Program-made: the position numbers and the translations under genes
DNA from: CAVTWH01 sp963850915
Lineage (GTDB): Bacteria; Actinomycetota; Actinomycetes; Mycobacteriales; Micromonosporaceae
Reading direction: 5' to 3'
DNA length: 64,000 nucleotides
Assembly (NCBI GenBank): GCA_963850915.1
Contig: CAWKND010000003.1
Span: forward strand, 226,765 to 290,764
Notes under the pieces: model-generated
The model's input: the letters and a program-made list of their open reading frames with translations, nothing else
What the model was told of the DNA's origin: nothing
Databases searched by the model: none
Shown: positions 19,713 through 28,862 of the stretch, one piece after another
Layout of the letters: every line of letters begins with the position of its first letter
Numbering within the stretch: the stretch's first letter is position 1

Positions 19713-19838
19713 GCGTGCCCCTTCCCCTCGTACCCGCGCCGCGAATTGCCCGTCCAGGGCGCCGGCTTCCGGGTGTACACGTATCGCAGACTGTAAAACG
19801 TCTGGCCCGGTTACACAAGCTCGCGGAGGGAGGTAACG

Positions 19839-22540
19839 GTGAGTGACTCTGAGTTCACTGCCGCAGACCGACTGCTTGATGAGATTCGCCTACTGAGTCA
19901 ACGCGCCGGCTCACCGTCAACCCGGGTATTAGCGGACCAGACGGGCGTAAGCCATATGACTGTCCATAACGTCATAACTGGTAAGCGTGTACCCCAATGG
20001 GACTTCGTCGAAGCCCTTGTTGAAGCCCTAGCCCCAGCTGATCGACGGCAAGCAATCCTTGCTGGCTGGCGCCCCCTATGGGAAGCAGCAAAGAAGGAAA
20101 GAATCCCGAAAGCAAATTCCACTAAGCTTGAGCATCTGAGGCGCACGTTCGGCCCTTACAGAAGCAGCGTGGCATTGGTCCACGGTACAATTTCGTCGCC
20201 ATATTCTTACCGCTCCCGTGGCGTATCAATCGAACAAGGCTTCGTAATGCCTGTTATTGAGTCCGTTGAGCCCGGAAATCAGAGAGTCATCACCAAGATC
20301 GGCCAGCTCGACAACTAGTTACCCAATCGGACACTACTGATTGGGCCGCCCGGTATTGGCAAATCTACCATTTGCGGCGCAATGATGTATCGGTACGCTA
20401 CGAGCGACGAGTTTGAGGTGCCATTCCTAGTCACACTGAGGCGATTCGCGACGGGCGCCACATCGCAGACCTCCATCATCACGTATATAGAACGTGAGCT
20501 GGAGTCCATCTATCAACTTCCTACTCCCAAGGACGCAGTACGAGAGGCAATGGAAAGTGGTCACGCAATTGTGATCATGGATGGCCTCGACGAGGTCTCT
20601 ACTATGGATAGAGCCGACATTGCCGCAGCGATTGACCTGTTCGCCGCACAATATCCGAAGACCAGGCTTCTCGTCACGACCCGAGAGATCGAATACAGTA
20701 GATCCGTACTTGATTCAAGGTTCTTCAGGGTCTCGGCGAATCTGCGGATTCGATCAATCGCAGATCCAGGAGTATGTGCGACGTTGGTTCAGCCTCAATT
20801 CGCAACTACCCGCCGACGCCGCTAGCGCGCGGTCGTTTGCCCTCCTGGACGTAGGCACGATCCTTAGGTGACATAACTTCAAACCCACTCTGGCTATCCC
20901 TACTCTCTAGTCTGTATGAGACGTCAGGGGCTCTCATCGGCGATCGGGCCGAGCTAGCTGCAGCAATCACGGGGTCTGATGCTTGATCGATGGGATAGGT
21001 CAAGGAATATCGATCTATTCCCGAAGCAGTTTAGTCCATCGATTGTCCGGCGAGCCCTCGGGCGCATCGCTTACACAATGTTAAGCGCGAACAGGGACGT
21101 GATCACCGAGCATGATGTGATCGAGGCGTTTGCGCGCGAAGTAGACCCACAATTCAATGATCGGCGCGACCTTTATGAGTCGGCGACCAAATTCGTTGCG
21201 TTTCTGAAGGAACGTGCCGGGATTCTTGTTCCTGTCGATATCTCCTGGTCGGGAGAGCTCTCAATACCGCTTCACTCACCGGACCATCATGGAAGCGCTC
21301 GCTGCGGAGCATTCGCTACGTAACAAAACACCAAGGGAGACCGCCACCGAAGCGATCGCCCATACCGTCCGCTACCCGGACCAGCCGGAGTCCGCCGCAG
21401 CCGACTTGGTCACTGCGATCGTCGCTACTGGCGACCTCGACCGAGCCGAAGCCACCGCCTACAGCATCACCAACGCCTATGAAGCGGGGCGTCCGCCATG
21501 GCCGACCTCGTCACTGCGATCGTCGCTACTGGCGACCTCGACCGAGCCGAAGCAAGGGCTTACAGCATCGCCGACCCTTATCTTCGGTCGTCCGCCCTGG
21601 CCAAGTTGGTCGCCGCCGTCGCTGATACAGGCGACTTCGACCGAGCCGAAGCCATGGCCCGTACGGTCACTAACTCGTATCAGCGGGCGTCTGCCCTGGC
21701 CCAGCTGGTCACCGCGATCGTCGCAACTGGCGACCGCGACCGAGCCCGCCAAAGCGCGGCGACCACCGAAGGCCGCTATCCGAACCATCACCGATCCGGA
21801 CGAGCGGGCTTCCGCCGTGGCCCAACTGGTCACCGCAATCGCTGCTACAGGCGACTTCGACCGAGCCGAAGCCACGGCCCACACCATCACCAACTCCTAT
21901 CAGCGGGCGTCTGCCCTGGCCCAGCTGGTCACCGCAATCGCTACCACCGGCGACGGCGACCGAGCCCGCCAGGTCGCCGCAACCGCCGAAGCCACCGCGT
22001 CTGCCATCCCTGACCCGAACGAGCAGGCTTCCGCCCTGACCGCGTTGGTCAGGGCGATCGCCACCACCGGCGACCGCGACGGAGCCCGCCAGGTCGCCGC
22101 AACCGCCGAAGCGACCGCCCACAACATCAACAACTCGGTACCAGCGTGCATGGGCACTGATGGAGCTCCTCTCCGCGATTGCCATCACCGACGACTCCTA
22201 CCAAGCCCGTCAGATCGCTGAAGCCGCCGAAGTCGCCGCGTCTGCCATCCCTGACCCGAACGAGCAGGCATGGGCGTGGGCCGGCTTGCTCGCCGCGACC
22301 GTGGCAACGGGTGGGATCGGCGACCGCCCCGAAGCCATCGCCCACGCAATCGGCCAAGTCGATTCGCAGACATGGATCGCCATGTCTATCTGCGTGGATG
22401 ACTTTCGTTTGCGGCGGCTGGTCGAACTGAGGCGCCGACTTGATCAGCTCCCTGCCTTCCCTGCCGTGCTGGCTAGACATGGGACGGAAATCGCCAAAGC
22501 AATGGGGCGTGAGTCAGGCCCGGCAAATTCCACATATTAG
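19839..22540 (+). pseudogene. HTH-NACHT NTPase with C-terminal helical repeats (candidate defence STAND protein), multiply broken
   Basis: Residues 1-~75 are an XRE-like HTH (TRVLADQTGVSHMTVHNVITG). An in-frame TAG at 20316 follows, then NACHT: Walker A GPPGIGKST (20343-20369), Walker B AIVIMDGLDEVS, sensor LLVTTREIEYS, then NPLWLSLLSSLYE and the domain end FTHRTIMEALAAEHSL. The tail has nine 33/40-residue repeats. Reading the whole protein needs the TAG bypassed and shifts near 20750, 20855, 20970, 21262, 21485, 21765 and 22137. STAND NTPases with NACHT cores act as prokaryotic immune sensors, with repeats binding phage proteins. A defence role is inferred. GC is lower than in the host genes, consistent with transfer. 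Confidence 0.72.
21410..22330 (+). repeat. Nine-unit 99/120-bp tandem coding repeat
   Basis: Units begin at about 21410, 21511, 21610, 21709, 21830, 21929, 22049, 22170 and 22290. Two lengths occur. A 33-residue type runs TGDFDRAEATAHTITNSYQ then RASALAQLVTAIA. A 40-residue type carries an extra seven-residue QVAATAE-like insert (RARQVAATAEATASAIPDPNEQ pattern, shown in part). They predict paired helices like TPR/ARM solenoids. DNA copies are close enough that unit gain or loss by recombination is likely. Confidence 0.8.
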
Positions 22541-23239
22541 CCTGACCTATGCCATCCCGCCCGCCGTCGACCCGCACGTCTGTGGAGCGGGCCGGCCCCG
22601 GGGCCGCAACCCACCGCGCTGGCCGGCGGCGTGTCAACCCAGGCTTGCGGTCCCGGGGCCGGTCTGCTCGGCTTGCCCGGGTCGACGGCGGGCGGGATGG
22701 CCCTGCGCAACCACCCACCCAGCCGGCGGCTGCCGACGGTCCCCGGCCATCCTGTTTGTCGGAGCGCCCCCGCCGGAGGCCAGTCTCTGACCGCAACCCA
22801 CCGACCAGCCGCGACGCGCGGCACCGGTGCCGGCGTGCTGGGACTCCCGGGCCGCGCTGGTCGTGCCGGTCCCGGCCGCCGCCCGCCGGCGCCAGCTCCG
22901 TCGACGGCGGCCTGGGCGTGCTCGTCGACGAACTGCTGCGGCCCGGCTGGTGCCGAAAGCTCAGAAGCGCCTGTCCGGCGGGGCGCCCGCCATGATCGCC
23001 CGCGAGCCGCCAGCGGAGCGGGCGATCACTGGCCCCCGGCCGGCGGCGCGTGCGGCCCATCGGGCCGCCTTGAAGTTCGTACAGAAAGTCTGCACACCAC
23101 GCCGAGCGACTAGTTGATCTTGGTGGTTGTCGGACCATGGTCGGCACCCGTATGCGCAGTTCACCGTGCCGGTGTGCGCAGCAGTACTGGCCAGCCCGAG
23201 GGCAGGTCGCTTTGCTCCGCGCGGGATAGCGTCGACGAC
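22541..23239. other. ~700-bp stretch with no convincing gene
   Basis: GC-rich sequence with several overlapping Pro/Arg/Ala-rich open frames on both strands, none with a recognisable fold or good ribosome site. The word ccgcaacccaccg occurs at ~22602 and ~22791. It may be a decayed or non-coding junction inside the island. Confidence 0.5.
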
Positions 23240-23872
23240 GTGGCAGAGGGCGGGCATCACTACAGCGCAGCGGACCTCACGGTGCTGGGGTTCGACGACG
23301 CCGTGCGTCGACGGCCGGCCATGTACTTCCGGGTGGCGCGGGACGATCCCGGACTGGCTACGCAGGTGTTGTGCACGCTGCTGCAGCACGCATTCCACCC
23401 AGGGGCCAAGGTCGCAGCCGACCACACGCCGCAGGTCAGCGTGGAAATCTTCGCAGACCTGGCCTTCTCCGTGACCGATGACCAGACGGACGCGCTGACC
23501 GACCACGACACACCCTGCAGCGGCTACTACGGGTCGCTGCTCACTACCAGCCGTTGGGGACATGCAGCTGCGGCAGCCCTGAGCGCCCGTACCACGGTCG
23601 AGGTCTGGCGGAATGGTCGAGGCTTCCGGCAGCAACTCGTTGGGCTACGACCCATCGGGCCACCCGTCGAGTTCCCGGCTCCCCCTGGCAGCGGCACACA
23701 CGTGACCTACGTCCTGGACGCCAGCTACTTCCACCCCGCAGCAACCATCACCACCGACCTCGCCCGCCTCGACGTGCACGGCCTCTACTGCAACGACTCC
23801 GCCGGACCCGGCCAGGTCGTCATCCGAGATTTCAGAGATCGACACAACCCGATCGAACACCACCACCACTGA
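23240..23872 (+). CDS. Degenerate GyrB-like (GHKL) protein
   Basis: A ~210-residue protein from GTG 23240. YSAADLTVLGFDDAVRRRPAMYF parallels the GyrB/ParE N-terminus, where the equivalent reads LEAVRKRPGMYIG. Later GSGTHVTYVLDASYF parallels the GTTVTFWPD strand, and VVIRDFRDR its next strand. The ATP-binding Asn/Glu helix (DNSVDEA in GyrB) is replaced by LQHAFHP, so catalytic ATPase activity is doubtful. There is no transducer, TOPRIM or toroid domain. The homology is my reading and is remote. It lies in the island between the NACHT and DUF6928-like genes and is of unknown role. It ends in a short histidine run, EHHHH. Confidence 0.55.
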   Translation: MAEGGHHYSAADLTVLGFDDAVRRRPAMYFRVARDDPGLATQVLCTLLQHAFHPGAKVAADHTPQVSVEIFADLAFSVTDDQTDALTDHDTPCSGYYGSLLTTSRWGHAAAAALSARTTVEVWRNGRGFRQQLVGLRPIGPPVEFPAPPGSGTHVTYVLDASYFHPAATITTDLARLDVHGLYCNDSAGPGQVVIRDFRDRHNPIEHHHH

Positions 23873-24047
23873 CTGCGACAACCGCCTCTGCTGCCCACAT
23901 GTCGGCCGGGAGCCGTCACGGACGATGTGACACCGATCTGTAGCACATCAGGTGGAATCGACACGGTCGCGACACAGCTGTCTGGGGCTCATGACCTGCG
24001 TGACACGGCGGTATCAGGACGTGGGTGACACTCCGCGAGTTGCGGGG

Positions 24048-24809
24048 CTAGAGGGTATCGAGCGTGACTTCGTGCATCGATCCGTCTGGACCCATGCGAT
24101 AGAACGTCGGCTCTCCCATGCTCTGCCGCGCCCGCTCATAACTGGCCTGGCGTTCGGCTTGCTCGCGTCCGGTCGGATCGGTCACCCGGAACCCATGCAG
24201 CGGAATCGAATCAGCGTCGATATCGTCGGGGTCCGGATGGCCCTCCAGGACGAAGCCGAACAGCCCGCGTAACGCCTCCTCGCCCAGTTCAAGCGGGTGG
24301 AACGGCAGTGGATACGGCCCGTTGCTTGGCCAACCCGGCACCGGCTCAACCGGATGTTCGCCTGCCCAGAACGGCAACTCGAAGTCCAGCGGTTCGCCGA
24401 TGTTCTCCTGGATACCGCTGTCAGGCGACACACTCAGCGACCGGATCAGCCGACCGTCTTCCCACACCGCGAAACACAGCCAGTCCACCACCGAGTGCAT
24501 GCCGTGCATGATGATCCGCCGACCGTCGGCGGCTTGCAGCAGATGATCGGCCAGCTCCGACGGTCGATCCAGCACCAGCCGCCAGTCGCAGACCAGATCC
24601 GCCCCGGCCAACACCGTCGCGTAGGTGACGTCTTCGGCAGGGTTGACACCCTCCCACAGCGTCATCTCCTCCACAGGCGCCACGTCAAAGCCCGGCAAGA
24701 CCACGCGGACCAACTCCTCGGCCTCAGCCGGATCCGAACGCGTCGCACCCAACAACGCCGGACGGATATCGCCCTCCGAAAAGGCCAACAACGCCGTCTT
24801 CGCCCCCAA
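24048..24809 (-). CDS. DUF6928-like hypothetical protein
   Basis: A 253-residue soluble protein beginning MGAKTALLAFSEGDIRPALL. Other landmarks are YATVLAGADLVCDWRL, RIIMHGMHSVVDWLCFAVW and LPFWAGEHPVEPVPGWP, features I associate with the actinobacterial DUF6928 family. No catalytic residues are recognised. It is convergent with the GyrB-like gene and has an ordinary soluble composition. Confidence 0.6.
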   Translation of the reverse strand: MGAKTALLAFSEGDIRPALLGATRSDPAEAEELVRVVLPGFDVAPVEEMTLWEGVNPAEDVTYATVLAGADLVCDWRLVLDRPSELADHLLQAADGRRIIMHGMHSVVDWLCFAVWEDGRLIRSLSVSPDSGIQENIGEPLDFELPFWAGEHPVEPVPGWPSNGPYPLPFHPLELGEEALRGLFGFVLEGHPDPDDIDADSIPLHGFRVTDPTGREQAERQASYERARQSMGEPTFYRMGPDGSMHEVTLDTL

Positions 24810-25068
24810 CGCCGTCCCTCCAGGTCACCGCTACGAAATGGCGCCCGAACACTACCTTGCCAACCCACTCAGCACCCCTCCCGAAACAGGAGATCGAGCG
24901 GCTAGTAAATCTTGGCGACGGACGGGGCGGACAGCGTGTGCCGACACGATCAGGACGCCGGTGATGTTCGTAGAAAATGGCGTGACCTGCGGCGTCGCAC
25001 TTCCGATACGTACACCTGTTCGACTACCGTGCGGCTATGGTGCGGCGACATTGGTGGTGGAACGCGCG
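24810..25068. other. Intergenic, nothing recognised
   Basis: Spacer of ~260 bp between divergent genes. It must contain their promoters, but no clear boxes or hairpins stand out. Confidence 0.4.
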
Positions 25069-25270
25069 ATGGGGCGGCTGGCCAGACGCGACGTCTTCGT
25101 AGTTGAGCGCGACGGTCGCTGGGCTGTGCAAGACCGCCGTGGTGGTCCTGAAGGGAAGTCGCGGTGGCTGGAGGTTGCCTCTGAAGCGGATCGGGTTGGA
25201 GGTTGCCGCCAAGTTGCGTGAAGAGGGCGACGGTTGGCAGCCCATGCCGATCGAGGAACGACGCTCGCCG
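25069..25270 (+). pseudogene. DUF2188-like small protein, frame broken near 25195
   Basis: ATG 25069 gives RRDVFVVERDGRWAVQDRRG then SRWLEVASEADR. One base out of frame the sequence continues IGLEVAAKLREEGDGWQPMP. The joined product resembles DUF2188-type proteins (a short beta hairpin with a W, then an AxxxAxxxAREEG helix). The end is uncertain because the second frame stays open into the NUDIX gene. Confidence 0.4.
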
Positions 25271-25336
25271 TCTCGGTCAGAGTCTCCAAGAGCAGGGGCA
25301 GGTGTCTCGCCTGGCTTCTCCCCGTACGCTCGAGGT

Positions 25337-25903
25337 GTGACTGAACCCGACCGTCCAGACGAGCTGCGCACGAAGGTCTTCGGCGAACGCACCGTGTACG
25401 ACAACCCGTGGGTCCGGGTGACCCTTGTGGACATTGAGCCCCCCGACGGCAACAGGTTCGAGCATCACGTCGTGCGGCTACAGACGGTCGTACTCACGTT
25501 GGTCGTCGACGAGCAGGATCGGGCGCTCATGCTGTGGCGTCACAGGTTCGCCACCGATGAGTGGGGATGGGAACTTCCCGGCGGGATCCTGGAGGCTGGC
25601 GAGGATCCGGCTACGTGCGCGGTCCGGGAGGTTGAAGAAGAGACCGGCTGGCGGCCGGTGGACGCCTCGCATCTGCTGTCGTTCCAGCCGATGCCAGGCA
25701 TCGTTGATACGCCGCACATCGTCTACCTAGCCCACGGAGCGACCCAGGTCGGGGAGCCCACCGATGCGGAAGAAGCCGCACGCATCGACTGGGTACCGCT
25801 ATCGACGGTCCTCGACCTGGCCGTCAAGGGCGAACTGCTCGGCTCCGGGTCGCTGGTAGGTCTGCTCTACTACCTGACTCAGCGTGCTAGGGCAGCTGCT
25901 TAG
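25337..25903 (+). CDS. NUDIX hydrolase
   Basis: A ~188-residue protein with an intact Nudix box (GGILEAGEDPATCAVREVEE then ETGW), which coordinates Mg2+ for hydrolysis of nucleoside diphosphate derivatives. The upstream strand region FEHHVVRLQTVVLTLVVDE and the tail fit ADP-sugar pyrophosphatase-like members. Nudix proteins are regular AICE regulators; Pif of pSAM2 limits transfer. Here one sits beside an XRE regulator in the island. GTG 25337 starts the natural N-terminus, though the frame is open farther upstream. It overlaps the convergent XRE gene by four bases at its 3' end. Confidence 0.85.
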   Translation: MTEPDRPDELRTKVFGERTVYDNPWVRVTLVDIEPPDGNRFEHHVVRLQTVVLTLVVDEQDRALMLWRHRFATDEWGWELPGGILEAGEDPATCAVREVEEETGWRPVDASHLLSFQPMPGIVDTPHIVYLAHGATQVGEPTDAEEAARIDWVPLSTVLDLAVKGELLGSGSLVGLLYYLTQRARAAA

Positions 25904-27027
25904 CCGACCGACAGTCGCTCGATACGCTGCCGCTGACGTACCGAACCGGCACGCCGGGCGAGTCGTCGAGCTTCCGAGGCGTGCTTGCGGGCCTCATCGC
26001 GTTCTCCCCGCCGCAAGTGTGCTTGCGCGAGATCGCATCGCAGTGATGCCTCACCACGGTCCGACACGATGCCGCCGGCTTCAAGTGCCGAGTACAGATC
26101 CGTGATGGCCTCTTCGCTCCCGAGACGGGCGAGTGCATTTCCCCGCCAACGTGCCAGGTGCGCCGAGTTCAGCACGATGAACGGCATGCCCGGCTCCACT
26201 GCGTCCAGACCAGAGGGCAGGAGTTTGGCCGCGTAGTCGAAGGCTCGAGCGGTTTCGTCGGCACCTCCCACAGCTGCCATGACCTCAGCCTCTGCCGCGT
26301 AAAGCCACGCCTGGAAGCGGGGCGGTACAGCCGTTCCAGCCTCACGCCGTGCGTCCTGCACCAACTCGACCGCAGACGCGATCTCGCCGACGTCGACCAG
26401 GACGAACGCCTGTTGAGCCATCGCGTGTGCAAGTAGGACCGCGTCGCGAGCCTCCAGGGCGGCGTACCGGGCGATTTCGTGGTGCTGCCACGCTCGGTTC
26501 ATGGCTCCGACGTCCAGCGCTTGCCATGCCGCCAACGCTGCCGCGTCGGCAAGCACAGCTGCCAAAGGTCGCCGGATCGACGGAAGAATTGCATGCGACA
26601 ACGCGGTCTGCACGGTCGCTAGGTGACCCGCCATCTGGTCAACAAGGGGAGTCGCTCCTACCTTGCAGTCCATTGTGCGCAAGTAGTGAGTTTGCTGAGC
26701 AAGAATCTCGGCTGTCGCTAGGTCAACCTTGCGTGCGGACGCGACTCGCTGCGCGAGTGCCGCGTACTCCGCCTCTTCTTGCGTTACAGCGGATTCTTCG
26801 ATGCCGAACAGTTCTTCATCCGTCATACCGAAGATGGCCCGGAACAGCGTGCGATACGGCTCGTTGACCTCGCGCCGGCCGTTCTCGTAGCTGGACAGCA
26901 GCATCTTCAGACTCTGCTTCGAGGCGATGTCCAGCCCACGAGCGTCTGCCCGGCGTACCAGCTCGTCAATGACCTGAGCCTGCGTCATGGATCTGGACTT
27001 GCGCGCCAGTTGCAGCCTGCTCGACAC
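25900..27027 (-). CDS. XRE-family regulator with TPR-like C-terminal domain
   Basis: A ~375-residue protein from GTG 27027 (VSSRLQLARKSR) with GGGGAG upstream. The HTH is SMTQAQVIDELVRRAD ... KMLLSSYENGRREV. It continues as a helical TPR-like domain (AWQALDVGAMNRAWQHHEIARY, AQQAFVLVDVGEIASAVELV, AQAHLRRGERDEARKHASEA). This architecture is common for actinobacterial peptide- or ligand-sensing regulators. The divergent position before the AICE operon (next start at 27237) suggests that it controls transfer and replication genes. Confidence 0.8.
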   Translation of the reverse strand: MSSRLQLARKSRSMTQAQVIDELVRRADARGLDIASKQSLKMLLSSYENGRREVNEPYRTLFRAIFGMTDEELFGIEESAVTQEEAEYAALAQRVASARKVDLATAEILAQQTHYLRTMDCKVGATPLVDQMAGHLATVQTALSHAILPSIRRPLAAVLADAAALAAWQALDVGAMNRAWQHHEIARYAALEARDAVLLAHAMAQQAFVLVDVGEIASAVELVQDARREAGTAVPPRFQAWLYAAEAEVMAAVGGADETARAFDYAAKLLPSGLDAVEPGMPFIVLNSAHLARWRGNALARLGSEEAITDLYSALEAGGIVSDRGEASLRCDLAQAHLRRGERDEARKHASEARRLARRAGSVRQRQRIERLSVG

Positions 27028-27236
27028 TTCAGAATCTCCCCAGGTCTCTGATCGGCGTCGCCGGTCCCTAACAGCATGCACCATTAGCGACTCGGTTAGC
27101 AGAGGTTAACAGGCGATTGTTAACCGCTGTCATCTGTCGATGCGTTCACATCCGCCGTTTCCTTGAACCACGAGCCTTTCAGCTCGATCGCAGAGCAACC
27201 GTCCATAGGGGACGTGCTCGATTCAAGGAGGACGTA

Positions 27237-27566
27237 GTGAAGATCTACGTGGACACGACCGGGAAGCAGCTCACGGCGTCGAAGGACCCGGAGCCGAAGA
27301 CCGACCAGCAGGGCAAGCAGCGCAGTGAGCGGGACACCGGGCGTCTGATGTGGGTGACCCAGGTCTTCGTACTGGACGAGACCGGCGGCGAGGTGATCCA
27401 GGTGACCACGGCGGGTGAGAAGCCGAAGGTCAGCCAGGGTCAGCTCGTGTCAGCCGTCCAGCTGGAGGCCGTTCCGTGGTCGATGGAGCAGAACGGCAAG
27501 GCCCGCTCCGGAGTCTCGTTCCGCGCTACTGAAGTCAAGTCCGCAACCACGTCGGCGGCCAAGTAG
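27237..27566 (+). CDS. Conserved AICE small protein
   Basis: A 109-residue protein from GTG 27237 with a near-perfect AAGGAGG nine bases upstream. The sequence begins VKIYVDTTGKQLT and contains GRLMWVTQVFVLDETGGEVI and RSGVSFRATEV. Such proteins are regularly the first gene of pSAM2-type integrative elements in actinomycetes. The fold looks like a single-stranded DNA-binding or OB-like beta protein, but the function is not established. It is intact. Confidence 0.7.
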   Translation: MKIYVDTTGKQLTASKDPEPKTDQQGKQRSERDTGRLMWVTQVFVLDETGGEVIQVTTAGEKPKVSQGQLVSAVQLEAVPWSMEQNGKARSGVSFRATEVKSATTSAAK

Positions 27567-27818
27567 TCCGACCGGCGCCCTCGTGGGTGTCGCTTCCTAC
27601 CAGCCGCTGTGTCCGTGGCTACCGCTTCGAAGCGGACAACGTAGTTCCGCTCTACCCCTGGTCACCGGAAGCCGTTTACTGTCAACGGTTTCTTGACCGC
27701 ATCGCCACCACAGACGGTGGCTGCCCCGAGTTGTGGCGCGGGGTCGGTACTGGCTACCAACCTGCCGACCCCGTGCCCTTCCAACATCATCCGACCCACT
27801 GCGTACTGGGAGGACTCT
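27567..27818. other. Spacer, no convincing gene
   Basis: About 250 bp. An open frame from 27587 encodes an unconvincing Cys/Pro-rich peptide without a ribosome site, so I leave it uncalled. A GGAGG at its end belongs to the next gene. Confidence 0.4.
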
Positions 27819-27989
27819 GTGTCCAGCAAGTCTAGCCGTGGCGGCTTCGGTCGCCGTTCGGGCGGCACGCTCACTGTGATCGACGCCCGTGTCCACCGCT
27901 CCACCGCGCCGGAAGGCCAAGTTCGGGTTCTGGCTCACCTGCATCGTCGTGGCGATCCTCGCCGCCACGGTGCTGGTCGGACCGGATGA
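27819..27989 (+). pseudogene. Small basic membrane protein of the AICE operon, frame ambiguous
   Basis: GTG 27819 follows GGGAGGACTCT, a strong ribosome site. It reads VSSKSSRGGFGRRSGGTLTVIDARV. The expected hydrophobic helix (KFGFWLTCIVVAILAATVLVG) is in the next frame from about 27903. The stop TGA at 27987 overlaps the following ATG (ATGA), so two indels are needed or the end is different. It is typical of small AICE membrane proteins. Confidence 0.45.
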
Positions 27990-28785
27990 ACCCGACCCTT
28001 GCCCTGTTCGCCGGCCTGTTCACCGGCATTGCCGCCGGTGCGGTCGTCTGGACGGGGATCCGGGTGTGGCCGTTTGTGCGGGTCATCTGGTGGTGGCTGA
28101 TCGAAATCACCGCCGCCTTCGGCCTGGTGTTCGGGTTCCGGTGGCTGTGCCAGCACACCACCATGCCCATCCGCATCCTCACCGTCGCCGCTCGTGTTCG
28201 GGTTGCCGGCCGCGATCGGGCCGGTCCGCCGCCGCGATCCAGGCCATCTCGTACTGCTTCGAGGTCCGGCATCGGATCCGGACGGCGTTCGCCCAGTACA
28301 TCATCACCGACCAGTCCGGCACCCTGCCGCTGATCTTCCTGGCGAAGCCGACCCCGGTCGGGGCCCGGGTGACCTTCTACCTGCGGGGCGGGTTCTCCGC
28401 CTCCGAGCTGGAGTCGCGGTTGGAGAAGCTGGCCGGTGCCTGCCGCGCCTCCATCATCACCGTCACCCGCGCCTCCGACCGCAACGCCGCCTGGGTGCGG
28501 CTGGACATCAAGCGCCACGAGGTGCTTGCACGCCACCGTCACCTCCGGCCTGGTCGACCTGGTCGACCCCAACACCCCCGCCACGGTGCGGGACAGGCCG
28601 ACGTGCCCACCGCGCTGGACCTGACCGACATCCCGGCCGGCACAGCCGACCAACACCAGCCGCACGGCGGGGACGACCGGCGCCGTCGCCCAAGCCCCGC
28701 CCTCGCCGAGGCGCCGGCTCTGTCGCTGGTGCCGCAGCCGGCGGCTGCCGGTCTGCACGGCGAGAACGTCTCCGACTGGATCTAA
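27986..28785 (+). pseudogene. AICE membrane-anchored protein, frame broken
   Basis: ATG 27986 starts a hydrophobic N-terminus (PTLALFAGLFTGIAAGAVVW, then RVIWWWLIEITAAFGLVFGF). A soluble part in other frames follows: SYCFEVRHRIRTAFAQYI, PVGARVTFYLRGGFSASELE, LDIKRHEVL, HATVTSGLVDLVDP, ending ENVSDWI. Shifts lie near 28200-28250, 28527 and 28595. The gene precedes the FtsK-like translocase and its middle region resembles the N-terminal part of pSAM2-type transfer proteins, so a membrane anchor for DNA transfer is plausible. Confidence 0.5.
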
Positions 28786-28862
28786 CCCAGTCAACCGGGT
28801 GCGGGGCCACCGCACCGCGTGGTCCCGCCCCACCCGACCACTGCGCCTGGGAGGCAACCACC

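Noticed and set aside
20316..20318. Stop-codon recoding of the amber codon
   Set aside because: No recoding element is visible, and the same gene carries many frame shifts, so simple mutation or sequence error is enough.
22549..23113. Open frames in the 22.5-23.1 kb gap
   Set aside because: Several overlapping Pro/Arg-rich frames on both strands, none with fold, start signal or conservation that I can recognise.
27587..27835. 82-codon open frame before the small membrane protein
   Set aside because: No ribosome site, unconvincing composition, and the GGAGG at its end serves the next start.
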